A DNA stretch of 64,000 nt from Persicitalea sp038235275 (GTDB lineage Bacteria > Bacteroidota > Bacteroidia > Cytophagales > Spirosomataceae). Shown piece after piece: positions 8,854 through 18,388 of the stretch. Under the pieces are notes generated by a model. That model was not told the DNA's origin and made no database searches. It saw nothing but the letters and a program-made list of their open reading frames with translations. How positions within the stretch are numbered: position 1 is the stretch's first letter; every line of letters begins with the position of its first letter. A program made the translations under genes and the position numbers. Location of the stretch: positions 4,545 through 68,544 of the forward strand of contig JBBSUC010000029.1 of assembly GCA_038235275.1 (NCBI GenBank). The letters run 5' to 3'.

Positions 8854-9918
8854 ATGAAAAAGCTAATTATCTGCACCGCTCTCTTGTGGGGGAGCGTCAC
8901 GGGACTCCTTTTTGCCCAAAAATCGGCTACCTACCCATTTACTGGCAGCTACAAGAGTCTGTTAAAATCGGCCTCTCTGGAAGTCAAACTAGGCAAAGGC
9001 AATGTGCTCCTACTACTCAGCCGGGATTATGAACAGTCAAAAATGCTGCAACAGCCCGACTCGCTGGTGCGAATGTTCTGGAATGAATACGGGGAAATAT
9101 TAAATAATCTGCCGGACAATACCGACGTAACCGCAGTCCATTACGTACTCGGTCGGGAAGAAGAACCTTACATCCTTTGGCGCAAGTACCCGGCATCGGT
9201 CGCGGAGTACGCCGTTCTGGGGCAGGAACTAGTCCGGGTGAAATCAGTGCAGGATACTTTGCATATCACCGTGCAGGAAGCGGACAAACAAGAAGCCGAT
9301 CTGTATCTGCTCATCAACGACTTGCGTGATATACCACTACTGTTTGACGAAATAAATCTCAAAACCGCTTCTCTGCGCATGGCGCTCGAAGAAAAAGTCA
9401 AGGCTCGCAAACTGGCCCGCGCTCCGCAGGTGTTTGCCAGTTATCGCGACGACCGAAATTTGAAGTATGATCTGGGTTCCAATCGGCTCATTATTTCCCT
9501 TGCTATGAGCCTTGGGTATAATTGGGGCGGCTGGTCCACGGCTTATAGCGGCGATTTTACTTACCAAATCGAAGGTTCGCGGCTTGGACCTCGGATCGGG
9601 ATCTCCACTCAGCAATTCTACGGAAAAAATCCCGAGGGTAAGACGCAAGTTTACGAACAGGAATTCTTTCTGCTCGGGGTAACTCAGTTTTCAAGACCTA
9701 AAACAAACGACAACCGAGGCGAACCCACCCGACAGATCAGTCATTTAACAGCAGGTTTTCTGCTCGACCAGAACGGTGGGTACTACGAGCCAAATACTTA
9801 TCGGATAGCGATCGGGTTCAATATCATTCCCAGAATTAGTGTAGAAACGGAATGGTATTATACCGGGTTTTTACAAAATGTAAATTATGGTTTACGCGTA
9901 GCCGTGGGAATCTTCTAA
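8854..9918 (+). CDS. Exported protein, probable outer-membrane beta-barrel C-terminus
   Basis: A 354-residue protein with a clear signal peptide (KKLIICTALLWGSVTGLLFAQ). The middle is polar and helix-rich (about residues 60-200). The last ~150 residues alternate like beta strands (RLIISLAMSLGYNWGG, RISVETEWYYTGF) and the protein ends in Phe (VAVGIF), as porin-like barrels do. I do not recognise the family. It is 33 bp downstream of the anti-sigma-like gene and may belong to the same regulon or operon. Confidence 0.6.
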   Translation: MKKLIICTALLWGSVTGLLFAQKSATYPFTGSYKSLLKSASLEVKLGKGNVLLLLSRDYEQSKMLQQPDSLVRMFWNEYGEILNNLPDNTDVTAVHYVLGREEEPYILWRKYPASVAEYAVLGQELVRVKSVQDTLHITVQEADKQEADLYLLINDLRDIPLLFDEINLKTASLRMALEEKVKARKLARAPQVFASYRDDRNLKYDLGSNRLIISLAMSLGYNWGGWSTAYSGDFTYQIEGSRLGPRIGISTQQFYGKNPEGKTQVYEQEFFLLGVTQFSRPKTNDNRGEPTRQISHLTAGFLLDQNGGYYEPNTYRIAIGFNIIPRISVETEWYYTGFLQNVNYGLRVAVGIF

Positions 9919-9929
9919 CCGATACTGCC

Positions 9930-9960
9930 ACTTCCCGGAAGCTCCAGCCTTTCGGGAAGT
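9930..9960. terminator. Possible bidirectional terminator hairpin
   Basis: ACTTCCCG at 9930-9937 pairs perfectly with CGGGAAGT at 9953-9960 between two convergent genes. There is no good T-run on either side, so termination activity is uncertain. Confidence 0.3.
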
Positions 9961-9967
9961 TCGCTTA

Positions 9968-10563
9968 CTACGAAGGCGGCAAAATATCCTCCTCCTCCAA
10001 GATAGTTTGCAGACAAAAGCTATACTCCCCAAAAAGTACCGCGTCGTCGGTCCACTCGAAGATTTCCATCCGTCGGTTGGGGCGCAGCAACAGGATTTTG
10101 CGGCTTTCGGTCAGAACCCAGGCGACGCCCTCTACGCCGAACTCGATTAGTTTCTCGGATTTCTGAACGATGTAAGCCATGTCTGATCCGGCGGGTGGAT
10201 TGTAGGTGTAGTTCGTGAGGTCAATTTTTATATTGACTTCGATGATGAAGTTGGGCGGGGTGTGATTATAATCAAGGGAGGGGGATTTAGGATTTTGCTT
10301 TTTTCAACGACAGCAATATCGTTCACCAAGGTTTCATCTTCATTCCCGTATTGTCCGGTCTCGTAGATGGGACACCAATATTTCTTTTTGGACAGGATTG
10401 TTTTTAAATGAAATAAAATCGCCGAAACTATCAGGCCTAGCAGAAAATTATTAGGCAGGATTTCACCCTCATTTCTCAACCCCAGCAGTACGTCGCGGTA
10501 GCCCCGGCGATAGTATTTCCGGCCACCGAACTCTTCGTAGAGCAGCGTCTTAGGAATTTGCAC
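9968..10563 (-). pseudogene. Uma2-family restriction endonuclease-like protein, frameshifted
   Basis: Two reading frames together give one Uma2 (DUF820, PD-(D/E)XK fold) protein. The 5' part from ATG 10563 reads QIPKTLLYEEFGGRKYYRRG and runs to DIAVVEKSKIL, the usual family middle. The frame is then lost. Another frame opens with SPSLDYNHTPPNFIIEVNIK, holding the E-x-K active-site half, and ends with FGVEGVAWVLTESRKILLL. The shift lies between about 10280 and 10298, next to the short homopolymer runs AAAAAA and CCCCC. One base indel restores a full-length ~195-residue protein. Uma2 proteins are abundant in Cytophagales and Cyanobacteria; their function is unclear. Confidence 0.8.
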
Positions 10564-10649
10564 GGTGATGGTCTACATGAGCGGGTCTCTTTTTCAAAAA
10601 AACTTTTTTCTCGCTGTACGCTCACGGTTAGACGCAATAAATCGCATCT

Positions 10650-11831
10650 CTACTCCTCCGGTTCGCTGCGTTTGGCGAATTCGGCGTCGATCAAATACGC
10701 GCCTTTCGTTACCAGCTTTTGCCCGGTCAGATCGACGGGGCTTTTGATGGCGATGTTGCCCGAGTCCGCCGTATCGCCGATTTCTACGGGAATGCGTTGG
10801 AATTCATGACTATTTTTTTCGATGTAAACAAACCCGTTCGCGCCCTTCCGTACCAGCGCGTCGGGCGGCACGGTCAGGGCAGTGCGGCTGCCCGTACGGA
10901 TATAGGCAGACACGTACTCGCCGGGAATGAGTTCGCTCTCCCGCTTTTCGTCGCGGACGTGGGCGTGAATGTTCAGGCTGCGGGATTCGCCTTCCAACAT
11001 CCGGCCCACCAAATGTACGTAGGCTTGCATAGGCTGGCCGTTGGCGGGTACGATACGCACTTCCTGGCCCTTTTGAATCAGCGGCGCATCCTGCTCGAAG
11101 ACGTTGAGTTCAATGTGCATGTGACTTTTGTCAATGATTTCCAGCAATTCCTCACCAGCCATCACTTGCTTGCCCAGATTGATGTTGGCTATGGTAATAT
11201 AACCATTGACGGGTGAGACGATCCGCGCCGCCGACGCGATGCCGTCTTTTTCCAACGTACCTACCGATAGCCCCAGCAACTTCATTTTGGCGGCGAGCGA
11301 TTGGGTCAAAGCCTGGGTAGCGGAGTAATCAGCCTGGGCTTTTTCGTAATTTTTCCGAGCACCTACGTTCTCGGCGCTGAGCGTTTTTTGCCGCTCCAGT
11401 TCTTTTTGCAGGAAAGTGAGTTGGCTGCTATTTTGCAGATAATCCTGCTGCAACTGAATAAAGTCGAAGCTTTCCAGCGTCGCCAGCAACTCGCCCCTGC
11501 GGACGCGCTGTCCCGGCAGGGTATTGACGTACTTTATTTTACCGCCGATGGGCAGGCTCACCGTCGCGCGGTTCTCGGGCGGTAAATCTACCCGGCCATT
11601 GGCCTTCACTTCCGAACTCACCGTTTCGTTTTGTGCGCTACCCAGCTGTACGCCGATGGCGCGGTACTGCGGCTCGGTTAGGGTGATTTCGTTGACGGTG
11701 GTGCTGTCGGGCGCTGCCTTTTCGGTAGAGGCCATTTCGTCCGTCGGTTGTGATTCCGTTTGGCAGGAAAGTAGTGCTGCTGACAGGAGCCAGCTGAGGC
11801 CAATGATGTGTTTCCAGTTATTGTTTTTCAT
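10650..11831 (-). CDS. RND efflux periplasmic adaptor (CusB/CzcB type) lipoprotein
   Basis: A 393-residue membrane-fusion protein. The start at 11831 is chosen because it gives a lipoprotein signal (WLLSAALLSC, Cys about residue 22). The adaptor parts are visible: beta-barrel/lipoyl half NETVSSEVKANGRVDLPPEN and LPGQRVRRGELLATLES, a coiled-coil hairpin (LQQDYLQNSSQLTFLQKELE), the second lipoyl half SPVNGYITIANINLGKQV, and then the beta-barrel. It links the inner-membrane RND pump to the outer-membrane channel. It lies 99 bp downstream of the CusA-TolC gene in the same direction, so it is the third gene of an efflux operon. Confidence 0.9.
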   Translation of the reverse strand: MKNNNWKHIIGLSWLLSAALLSCQTESQPTDEMASTEKAAPDSTTVNEITLTEPQYRAIGVQLGSAQNETVSSEVKANGRVDLPPENRATVSLPIGGKIKYVNTLPGQRVRRGELLATLESFDFIQLQQDYLQNSSQLTFLQKELERQKTLSAENVGARKNYEKAQADYSATQALTQSLAAKMKLLGLSVGTLEKDGIASAARIVSPVNGYITIANINLGKQVMAGEELLEIIDKSHMHIELNVFEQDAPLIQKGQEVRIVPANGQPMQAYVHLVGRMLEGESRSLNIHAHVRDEKRESELIPGEYVSAYIRTGSRTALTVPPDALVRKGANGFVYIEKNSHEFQRIPVEIGDTADSGNIAIKSPVDLTGQKLVTKGAYLIDAEFAKRSEPEE

Positions 11832-11930
11832 AGAAAAATTCTTAATCCTTTGATATTGGGACAAATGTGGGGTGTCCGATTATTTAGCTATCGGGCGAAC
11901 ACATGGGTTCGCAGGTACGCCTGTCCGACC

Positions 11931-14900
11931 CTACTGTACGCCTAAAATTTCCTCAATTCGAATTAGACTGATGTCGTATTCCAGGACACTATTCAGGTAT
12001 TCCTCTTGTAACAAATACGCCTGCTGGATGGCGGCGAAAAACTCTACGTAGCCGATGTCGCCGCTGGTGTAGGCCGTCAGGGCCGTCTGGCGGATGAGTG
12101 TGGCTTGCGGCAGCGCGGAATTCTCGTAGTATTGCAGTGTGGCGGCAAGGCTTTGCTGCCGGGCTCGGGCCACTTCCAGCTCGGTGGCGAGCTGCCGGAC
12201 GGTGTAGCTAAGTTGCGTTTCCTGAATTTGTTCCTGAATGCGAGCGGCCTGAACGCGGGCCGTTTGGGCTTTGGTAAAAAGCGGAAACGAAGCGCCCAAA
12301 TGCAGGGCGTTGTAGCCGTAAGTGCGCTCGATGGATTGGTTCAAAAAGCCCAGCCGCCACTCGGGCAATCGAGCGCGGGTTTCGAGGGTAGTTTGGCGGC
12401 GGCTGTTTTCAATTTTTTGCTGCAAAACATTCAGTTGCGGGTTGTTTTCCACCGCCACGACCGCCGCCACTTCCGGCCCAAGCGGCCGCCGCAACGCTAT
12501 CAGGGTGTCGATCTGTAAACTATCGTCGGTTTGGAGCAAAAGCCGCAACGAGACATAATGGACATTTCGCTCACGCCGGGCGTTGCGGATGCGCTGGCTC
12601 AGGTATTGCGCGCGACTTTGGGCCGTCACGGCTTCCAGCCGATTCGATTCGCCCGTGCGGAAGCGTACTTCCGCCGCCCGCGCCGCTTCCTGGTAAAGCG
12701 CGTTTTGGGCTTCTAAGATAGTTAAAAACTGCTGATCGAAAAGCAGTTGGTAGTACGTCCGCTTCACCTCATTAGCCAGTCGCACCTGATTGACAACCAA
12801 CTGATAGCGCGCGCTCTGCACGTTGCCCTCGATCACCTCCCGCTGCGCCCGGTACAATCCCGGCGCCGAAAAAGATTGAATAGCCGTCACGGTATAGTCC
12901 AGCGGCCGCGCCTGCGTCTGCCCGTACTGCACATCCACGGCTGTCTTGGGCGGATTGAATGAAGAAGGCAACAAAGCCTGCTGTTGCTGAATGCCTAGCT
13001 GATCGGATTTAATGAGTAAGTTCTGACCAGCCGCCTGCTCAATAGCGTCCGAAAGGGAGATTGCTTTTTGAGCTTGGGTTTTAAGGGGAAGGCACAAAGT
13101 TCCAAAGGCACAAAGCGGTACGGCGATCCGGCACAAAGTGAAGATTTGTAGACCAAGATTTGCATTTCCCTTATTAGGTGTGAATCCTTCATCTTCTCCT
13201 TCCCGCCTTCCTCCTTTCCTCCCCCCTCCTTTGACAAGGCTATACAAAACCGGCAACACCACCAGCGTCAGCAGCGTGGCCGTGATGAGGCCACCGATCA
13301 CGACGGTTGCCAGCGGACGCTGCACCTCTGCGCCCGCCGAAGTGGACAGCGCCATGGGCAGAAAACCCAGCGAGGCCACCGAAGCGGTCATAATCACGGG
13401 CCGGAAACGATCCTGGACGCCGTGCAGGATGCGCTCGCGCAGGTCACGATTGCCTTTTTTGGCCAGTTGGTCGAGGTAGCTGATGAGAACGATGCCGTTG
13501 AGGACCGCCACGCCGAAGAGCGCGATGAAACCTACGCCCGCCGAAATACTGAACGGCATGTCGCGCAGCCACAGCGCCCAGATCCCTCCCGCCGCCGAAA
13601 AGGGTACGGCGGTAAAGATCAGCAATGCCTCCACCAGAGAGCCGAAGGTGAAGTACAACAGCACAAAAATAAGGGCCAAAGCTAGCGGCACGGCGATGAG
13701 CAGCCGATCGGAAGCTTGTTTTAGATTCTCGAATGCCCCGCCGTAGCTGTAATAGTAACCTTCCGGCAGCGGCACGCTCTTTTCGATTTTGGCCTGAATG
13801 TCCTGCACCACGCTCTGCACGTCGCGACCCAGCACGTTGATGCCAATAGTGATGCGCCGCTTGGTGTCGTCGCGCGAGATTTGGGCGGGGGCTTCCTGGT
13901 AGGTGATTTCGGCTAGTTCGCCCAGCGGCACGGCCCCGCCGCGCGGCAGCGGCACGTAGAGGTTGCGCAGGTCGGTCAGGTCGGTGCGATGGGTGCTGTC
14001 GAGCCGCACGACGAGATCGAAGCGACGCTCGCCCTCGAAGACCACGCCTGCCGTCTCGCCCGCGAAGGCGGTGCGAATGAGCTGGTTGACATCGGCCACG
14101 TCGAGTCCGTATTGCGCCAGGCGGTCGCGGTAGTAGGCGGCGTTGATTTGGGGCAATCCCACGATGGGTTCGACGCGGCAACTGGCCACGCCCGCGATGG
14201 GCGTGATGAGGGCGGCGGCGGCGTTGGCGCGTTCAAAAAGTTGGTTCAGATCGTCGCCGTAGATTTTTACGACCACGTCGGAGCGCGCGCCAGTAACCAT
14301 CTCATTGAAGCGCATCTGGATCGGCTGGGTAAATTCGGCCATGACGCCCGGTACTTCGCGCTCCAGTACTTCGGCCATTTTTTTCGACATTTCTTCCCGG
14401 TTGCTGGCCGAGGTCCACTCGCTGCGTGGTTTCATGTTGATCATCTGGTCGGTCATCTCGACGGACATCGGGTCGGTGGGTACTTCCGAAGCCCCAATAC
14501 GGCCCACGACCTGCCGAATCTCGGGAAAGTTTTTGAGCAAGGCGCGTTCGGCTCTCAGCGAGGCTTCGATGGTTTCGGTGAGTGATGTACCTGTGGGCAT
14601 TCGAAAATCGATGGCGATGTCGCCCTCGTCGAGCTGCGGGATAAATTCCCCGCCCAGCGTGCTGAACAGCCACGCGCTGCCCGCCAAAACAACGACTGCC
14701 ACCGTGACCACCGCCCAGCGAAAATTCAGCGCCCGGCGCACGAGCGGTTCGTAGGCGGCGTACATTTTCCCAACTAGTTTGTCGGAGAAATTTTTCTCGT
14801 TTCGTATTTCTTTTTTCAAAAACAAAGCCGTGGCTGCCGGGACGTAGGTCAGCGAGAGCAGCAACGCCCCGACAATGGCAAAACTTACCGCCAACGCCAT

Positions 14901-16331
14901 TGGCTGAAACATCTTGCCCTCAATTCCTGACAAAGAAAGAATGGGAATATAGACGATGAGAATAATGATTTGCCCAAAAACCGCCGATTTCAGAATGCGC
15001 GAGGCGTTGGTCTGAACGGTTTCGTCCATTTGGTCTTGGCTCAATTTGTCGCCCGTTTTCCAATGGCCGTGCAGAAAGTGCAATACGCCCTCGACCACGA
15101 TCACCGAGCCGTCCACGACCAAGCCAAAGTCAATTGCGCCCAAACTCATGAGATTCGCCGATACTCCGAACAACCGCATCATCCCGAAAGTGAAGAGCAT
15201 CGCCAACGGAATCACCGACGCCACGATCAACCCCGCCCGCCAGTTACCCAGCAGCAGCACCAGCACGAAAATCACGATCAACCCGCCTTCCAGCAGGTTT
15301 TTCTCCACCGTCCTGATAGCGCGGTCGATGAGTTCGGTGCGGTCGATGAACGGTACGATGCGGACGCCTTCGGGCAAGGACTTTTGAATACGGGCCACGC
15401 GTTCCTTCACCAGCATGATGGTGCGCTCGGCGTCGGCCCCTTTGAGCATGAGTACCACCGCGCCCACGGCTTCGCTTTGGCCGTCGCGGGTCATGGCACC
15501 GTAGCGGACAGCGGCTCCGTACTTTACGTCGGCTACATTCCGCACCAGCAACGGAACGCCCTCGTTGGTTTTCAGGACGATGTTGCCGATGTCTTCCAGA
15601 CTTTTTACCGCTCCTTCCCCCCGGATGAAGAATGCCTGACTACTTTTCTCGAGGTAACTGCCGCCGGTGTTGCCGTTGTTGTGCTGCACAGCCATGAAGA
15701 GTTCCGCCACCGTGACGCCCGCTGCCCGCAGCCGCTCGGGATTTATGCTGACCTCGTACTGCTTCACGTGACCTCCGAAGCTGCTTACCTCCACCACGCC
15801 GGGAACACCCGCCATTTGGCGCTTCACGATCCAGTCCTGCATGGTGCGGAGTTCGGTGAGGTCGTAGCGGTTTTCGTAACCGGGCTGCGGCACGAGGGTG
15901 TACTGATAAATCTCGCCCAGCCCCGTGGTGATGGGGGCCAGGTAGGGCTTACCGAACTCGGCGGGAATGTCCTGCTCGGCCTGCGCCAGTTGCTCGCCCA
16001 CCAGTTGGCGGGCTTTGAGGATGTCCATGCCATCGTCGAAAACGACCGTAATCACCGACAGCCCCAGCCGCGACACGGAGCGGATTTCGGCCACGCCCTG
16101 CACGTTGGCCAGGCTCAGCTCCACGGGCGTGGTGATGTACTGCTCCATTTCCTGCGCCGCCAGCGCGGGCGACTGCGTGAGTACGACAACCTGATTGGTG
16201 GTGATGTCCGGCACGGCGTCGATGGGGAGCTGCAACAGCGAATAACTGCCCCAGCCGATTAGTCCCAGTATGAGCATCCCAACGATCAGCTTATTCTGGA
16301 CGCTGAACCGGATAATTGATTCAAATGACAT
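11931..16331 (-). CDS. Heavy-metal RND transporter fused to TolC-like outer-membrane channel
   Basis: A 1466-residue fusion; start 16331 gives MSFESIIRFSVQNKLIVGML, the normal HME-RND N-terminus. Residues ~1-1035 are a CusA/CzcA pump. The TM4 segment GAIDFGLVVDGSVIVVEG carries the acidic residues of heavy-metal exporters. Next is a charged linker (KGGGRKGGRREGEDEG) and a signal-peptide-like hydrophobic stretch ending TLCLPLKTQAQKA. The last ~400 residues are TolC/CusC-like (ISLSDAIEQAAGQNLL, ANEVKRTYYQLLFDQQFL, helical repeats). The extra hydrophobic segment would put the TolC part in the periplasm. Similar fusions occur in Bacteroidota. Likely substrate Cu, Ag, Zn, Co or Cd; it cannot be told which. 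Confidence 0.92.
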   Translation of the reverse strand: MSFESIIRFSVQNKLIVGMLILGLIGWGSYSLLQLPIDAVPDITTNQVVVLTQSPALAAQEMEQYITTPVELSLANVQGVAEIRSVSRLGLSVITVVFDDGMDILKARQLVGEQLAQAEQDIPAEFGKPYLAPITTGLGEIYQYTLVPQPGYENRYDLTELRTMQDWIVKRQMAGVPGVVEVSSFGGHVKQYEVSINPERLRAAGVTVAELFMAVQHNNGNTGGSYLEKSSQAFFIRGEGAVKSLEDIGNIVLKTNEGVPLLVRNVADVKYGAAVRYGAMTRDGQSEAVGAVVLMLKGADAERTIMLVKERVARIQKSLPEGVRIVPFIDRTELIDRAIRTVEKNLLEGGLIVIFVLVLLLGNWRAGLIVASVIPLAMLFTFGMMRLFGVSANLMSLGAIDFGLVVDGSVIVVEGVLHFLHGHWKTGDKLSQDQMDETVQTNASRILKSAVFGQIIILIVYIPILSLSGIEGKMFQPMALAVSFAIVGALLLSLTYVPAATALFLKKEIRNEKNFSDKLVGKMYAAYEPLVRRALNFRWAVVTVAVVVLAGSAWLFSTLGGEFIPQLDEGDIAIDFRMPTGTSLTETIEASLRAERALLKNFPEIRQVVGRIGASEVPTDPMSVEMTDQMINMKPRSEWTSASNREEMSKKMAEVLEREVPGVMAEFTQPIQMRFNEMVTGARSDVVVKIYGDDLNQLFERANAAAALITPIAGVASCRVEPIVGLPQINAAYYRDRLAQYGLDVADVNQLIRTAFAGETAGVVFEGERRFDLVVRLDSTHRTDLTDLRNLYVPLPRGGAVPLGELAEITYQEAPAQISRDDTKRRITIGINVLGRDVQSVVQDIQAKIEKSVPLPEGYYYSYGGAFENLKQASDRLLIAVPLALALIFVLLYFTFGSLVEALLIFTAVPFSAAGGIWALWLRDMPFSISAGVGFIALFGVAVLNGIVLISYLDQLAKKGNRDLRERILHGVQDRFRPVIMTASVASLGFLPMALSTSAGAEVQRPLATVVIGGLITATLLTLVVLPVLYSLVKGGGRKGGRREGEDEGFTPNKGNANLGLQIFTLCRIAVPLCAFGTLCLPLKTQAQKAISLSDAIEQAAGQNLLIKSDQLGIQQQQALLPSSFNPPKTAVDVQYGQTQARPLDYTVTAIQSFSAPGLYRAQREVIEGNVQSARYQLVVNQVRLANEVKRTYYQLLFDQQFLTILEAQNALYQEAARAAEVRFRTGESNRLEAVTAQSRAQYLSQRIRNARRERNVHYVSLRLLLQTDDSLQIDTLIALRRPLGPEVAAVVAVENNPQLNVLQQKIENSRRQTTLETRARLPEWRLGFLNQSIERTYGYNALHLGASFPLFTKAQTARVQAARIQEQIQETQLSYTVRQLATELEVARARQQSLAATLQYYENSALPQATLIRQTALTAYTSGDIGYVEFFAAIQQAYLLQEEYLNSVLEYDISLIRIEEILGVQ

Positions 16332-16478
16332 ACATGGTATTGGATTGCGTCCCGCGCCGGGCATTCCACCAAGCGGAATGCTTACCGACTACGGTACGCA
16401 GATAAGGATTTTAGAAAGAAAATTTGATTGGGTCGAACGGATTATTCTCCGTTTAGGGATGCACGTGCCGTACGAAGC

Positions 16479-16865
16479 CTAAAATTTAGGCGGATTGAGC
16501 AGGACGCTCTTGAATTGGAACGAGTAGAGGTTATTCCAAAAGAAATTTTTCAAACGAGAAAAAACGGCTGTTTTTACATCGGCCACCTCCAGCGTAAGCA
16601 GCGTGGGCAGGCATAGTAGCACTGAGGCGTGCAGGTTCAAACAGGGCAGTTTGCTGTGGTCTTCCATGCCTTTATGCTTTGACCCCGCCCCGTAGTGCAT
16701 TTGCAGGAAAGTCAGAAAATTAATCTGGCCGTCGGTTTTTTGGAGATGAAGCTGGTAGTGTTGCACCAAATCGGGAAGCTTGGCCAACTCGTGCCAACCG
16801 TCGCCCGGCAAAAGGCTGCCGATCAACAAGTTAAAGGACAAGAAATAGACAAGGAAACCCTTCAT
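16479..16865 (-). CDS. Small hypothetical membrane-anchored protein of efflux operon
   Basis: A 128-residue protein with an N-terminal hydrophobic segment (GFLVYFLSFNLLIGSLLPG). A segment with ELAKLPDLVQHYQLHLQKT and FLTFLQMHYG follows, then a His-rich patch (HYGAGSKHKGMEDHS). It lies 147 bp upstream of the RND fusion gene on the same strand. Small proteins of this shape precede CzcA-type genes in related genomes, so a metal-related accessory role is plausible but only inferred. The rest, including a second hydrophobic run (VLLCLPTLLTLEVA), has no recognisable domain. Confidence 0.6.
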   Translation of the reverse strand: MKGFLVYFLSFNLLIGSLLPGDGWHELAKLPDLVQHYQLHLQKTDGQINFLTFLQMHYGAGSKHKGMEDHSKLPCLNLHASVLLCLPTLLTLEVADVKTAVFSRLKNFFWNNLYSFQFKSVLLNPPKF

Positions 16866-17048
16866 GAACCAGGAATGGACGAACTAATAGTGCGTTAACG
16901 ACCAAAACTATCCAATTAATTCTGCGGGTCAGGGATTTGTAAAAAATTTAGAACTATTACAAATAGTTTTGAGAGGCGGACCGTCGCGAAGCTGCTATTC
17001 GTCGGTTGTTTTAGATTTAACGGGCGAATGGGTGTCAACGGACTAATA

Positions 17049-17811
17049 CTACACATCAAACCTACTCACAAAACTCTGGTCATTGCCCTCAACCGGATAG
17101 TAGTAGTAGATAATAAATAGCTTCGTTTTGGTCGGTATTCCTTTAATTGTGGTCGTATTAATTCGGGCATTTTCACGCACACATTCCAAAAGTCGGCGGG
17201 CAAGATCGGCATTATCGAATTCCTGACGCGCCTTTATTTTTTCAATGGATAAATCTTCATTTACGTCTAGCTCGTAAACGGCGAACCTGCGTTGATTTTC
17301 AAATCCTCTCATGTTTTCATCGCAGCCACCCAAACTGAATAGCGCCAAGTGATATGGATTGTAAGATTCCATATTATTTTTCTTCAAAAAATCTAGCGTC
17401 GCTAGTTTCAACTCAATGCTTTTTTTGTCATTGCCAGCTGCCTTGGGATGCTGGATAGAATCAAAGCGATTGAGCTCTTGGCTGCCCGAACACGAATGCA
17501 GGGATCTTATTTTGTCCTAATTTGGCAAAAACGAGCCAGGTCGAGCCTTCCGGCATCGTGAACGCACAGGAGGTGTTGGCCATAGTATTTATCCTCATTG
17601 TGGAGGTAGCTTCACCCTTGTATAGGTTCAGCAAGTCAATTTCCAGGATAAGATAGGTGCTGCTCTTAGGATCAGGCGTAGCTTTTGAGATTTTCACCAA
17701 GGCCACAAATTCGGAATCCTGATAATTTTCAGATAAAATAGGGGGGGAACAATGACAGCCCGCCGCCGGTACGGACCAAAGTGCGAGCAGCAGGCATAGT
17801 ATCTTTTTCAT
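17049..17811 (-). pseudogene. Exported hypothetical protein, frameshifted
   Basis: The 5' frame from ATG 17811 has a signal peptide (KILCLLLALWSVPAAG) and a cysteine-rich start (CHCSPPILSENYQDSEFVA), then a beta-rich middle (STYLILEIDLLNLYKG, STWLVFAKLG). It runs off as FGQPRAQSL and stops at 17461. One base over, the sequence continues as SQELNRFDSIQHPKAAGND followed by KLATLDFLKKNNMESYNPYH and on to 17049. The shift is near 17483-17487. Joined, it is a ~255-residue secreted protein of unknown function, similar in layout to tissue-inhibitor-like CxC exported proteins. A single indel would repair it. Confidence 0.75.
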
Positions 17812-17821
17812 GGCTACTTAT

Positions 17822-18331
17822 TTACCTGCCAAAATCGTCCTGTACCCGTACGATGTCGTCCTCGTCGGAAGGATTGGCCGGGTCGGTGTGTTGCCAGATT
17901 TCGGCCACCACGCCGTAGCCGTCGGTGCCGACCAGGCGGTGACGCTCCCCGCATTTGAGGTTTACGAGGTCGCCGATGGCGAGCGTTTGGAGGTCAGTTT
18001 GCTCGTCGGTGTCAGAAATGACTACGCCCGCCACGCCGCCGACAAGTTTCCAAATTTCGGCCCGGCGGTGGTGGTACTGCCACGAAAGCCGCTGATCGGG
18101 GGCTACTACTAAAATTTTAGGACTTAGTTTTTGGCCTTCGGCAAAGTCGTCCAGCGATAGATGCGGAAAAAACTCGGCGATGAACTGCGCGGCCTGCCGT
18201 TCGTCCAGCACAAAAAAGCCGCCCCAGGGACGGTCGAAATCCTGGCTTGCGATGTCGAAGCCCTTACCAGATAGGAAAGTTTGAACGCTGGAAAATATCT
18301 CTTCTTTGGGAGCCGTAGGGTTGAGTTGCAT
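17822..18331 (-). CDS. Cupin-fold phosphomannose isomerase-like protein
   Basis: A 169-residue cupin. Start 18331 is taken because upstream residues (MPQQCTFQPAAFP) look non-coding. The core LSWQYHHRRAEIWKLVGG is the type II phosphomannose isomerase/ManC cupin motif 1, with metal-binding His and Glu, and GERHRLVGTDGYGVVAEIW is motif 2. Length is that of a stand-alone cupin rather than the full ManC. Possibly a sugar-phosphate isomerase, or a binding protein in sugar nucleotide metabolism. It is followed immediately by the broken exported-protein gene. Confidence 0.75.
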   Translation of the reverse strand: MQLNPTAPKEEIFSSVQTFLSGKGFDIASQDFDRPWGGFFVLDERQAAQFIAEFFPHLSLDDFAEGQKLSPKILVVAPDQRLSWQYHHRRAEIWKLVGGVAGVVISDTDEQTDLQTLAIGDLVNLKCGERHRLVGTDGYGVVAEIWQHTDPANPSDEDDIVRVQDDFGR

Positions 18332-18388
18332 AGGGAAAGCGGCGGGTTGAAAAGTGCACTGTTGCGGCAAAAATAGCGAACAAATTTG

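Noticed and set aside
14970..16262. 430-codon plus-strand open frame
   Set aside because: It lies wholly antisense to the RND transporter, is His/Gln-rich and has no domain; it is a shadow of a GC-rich gene.
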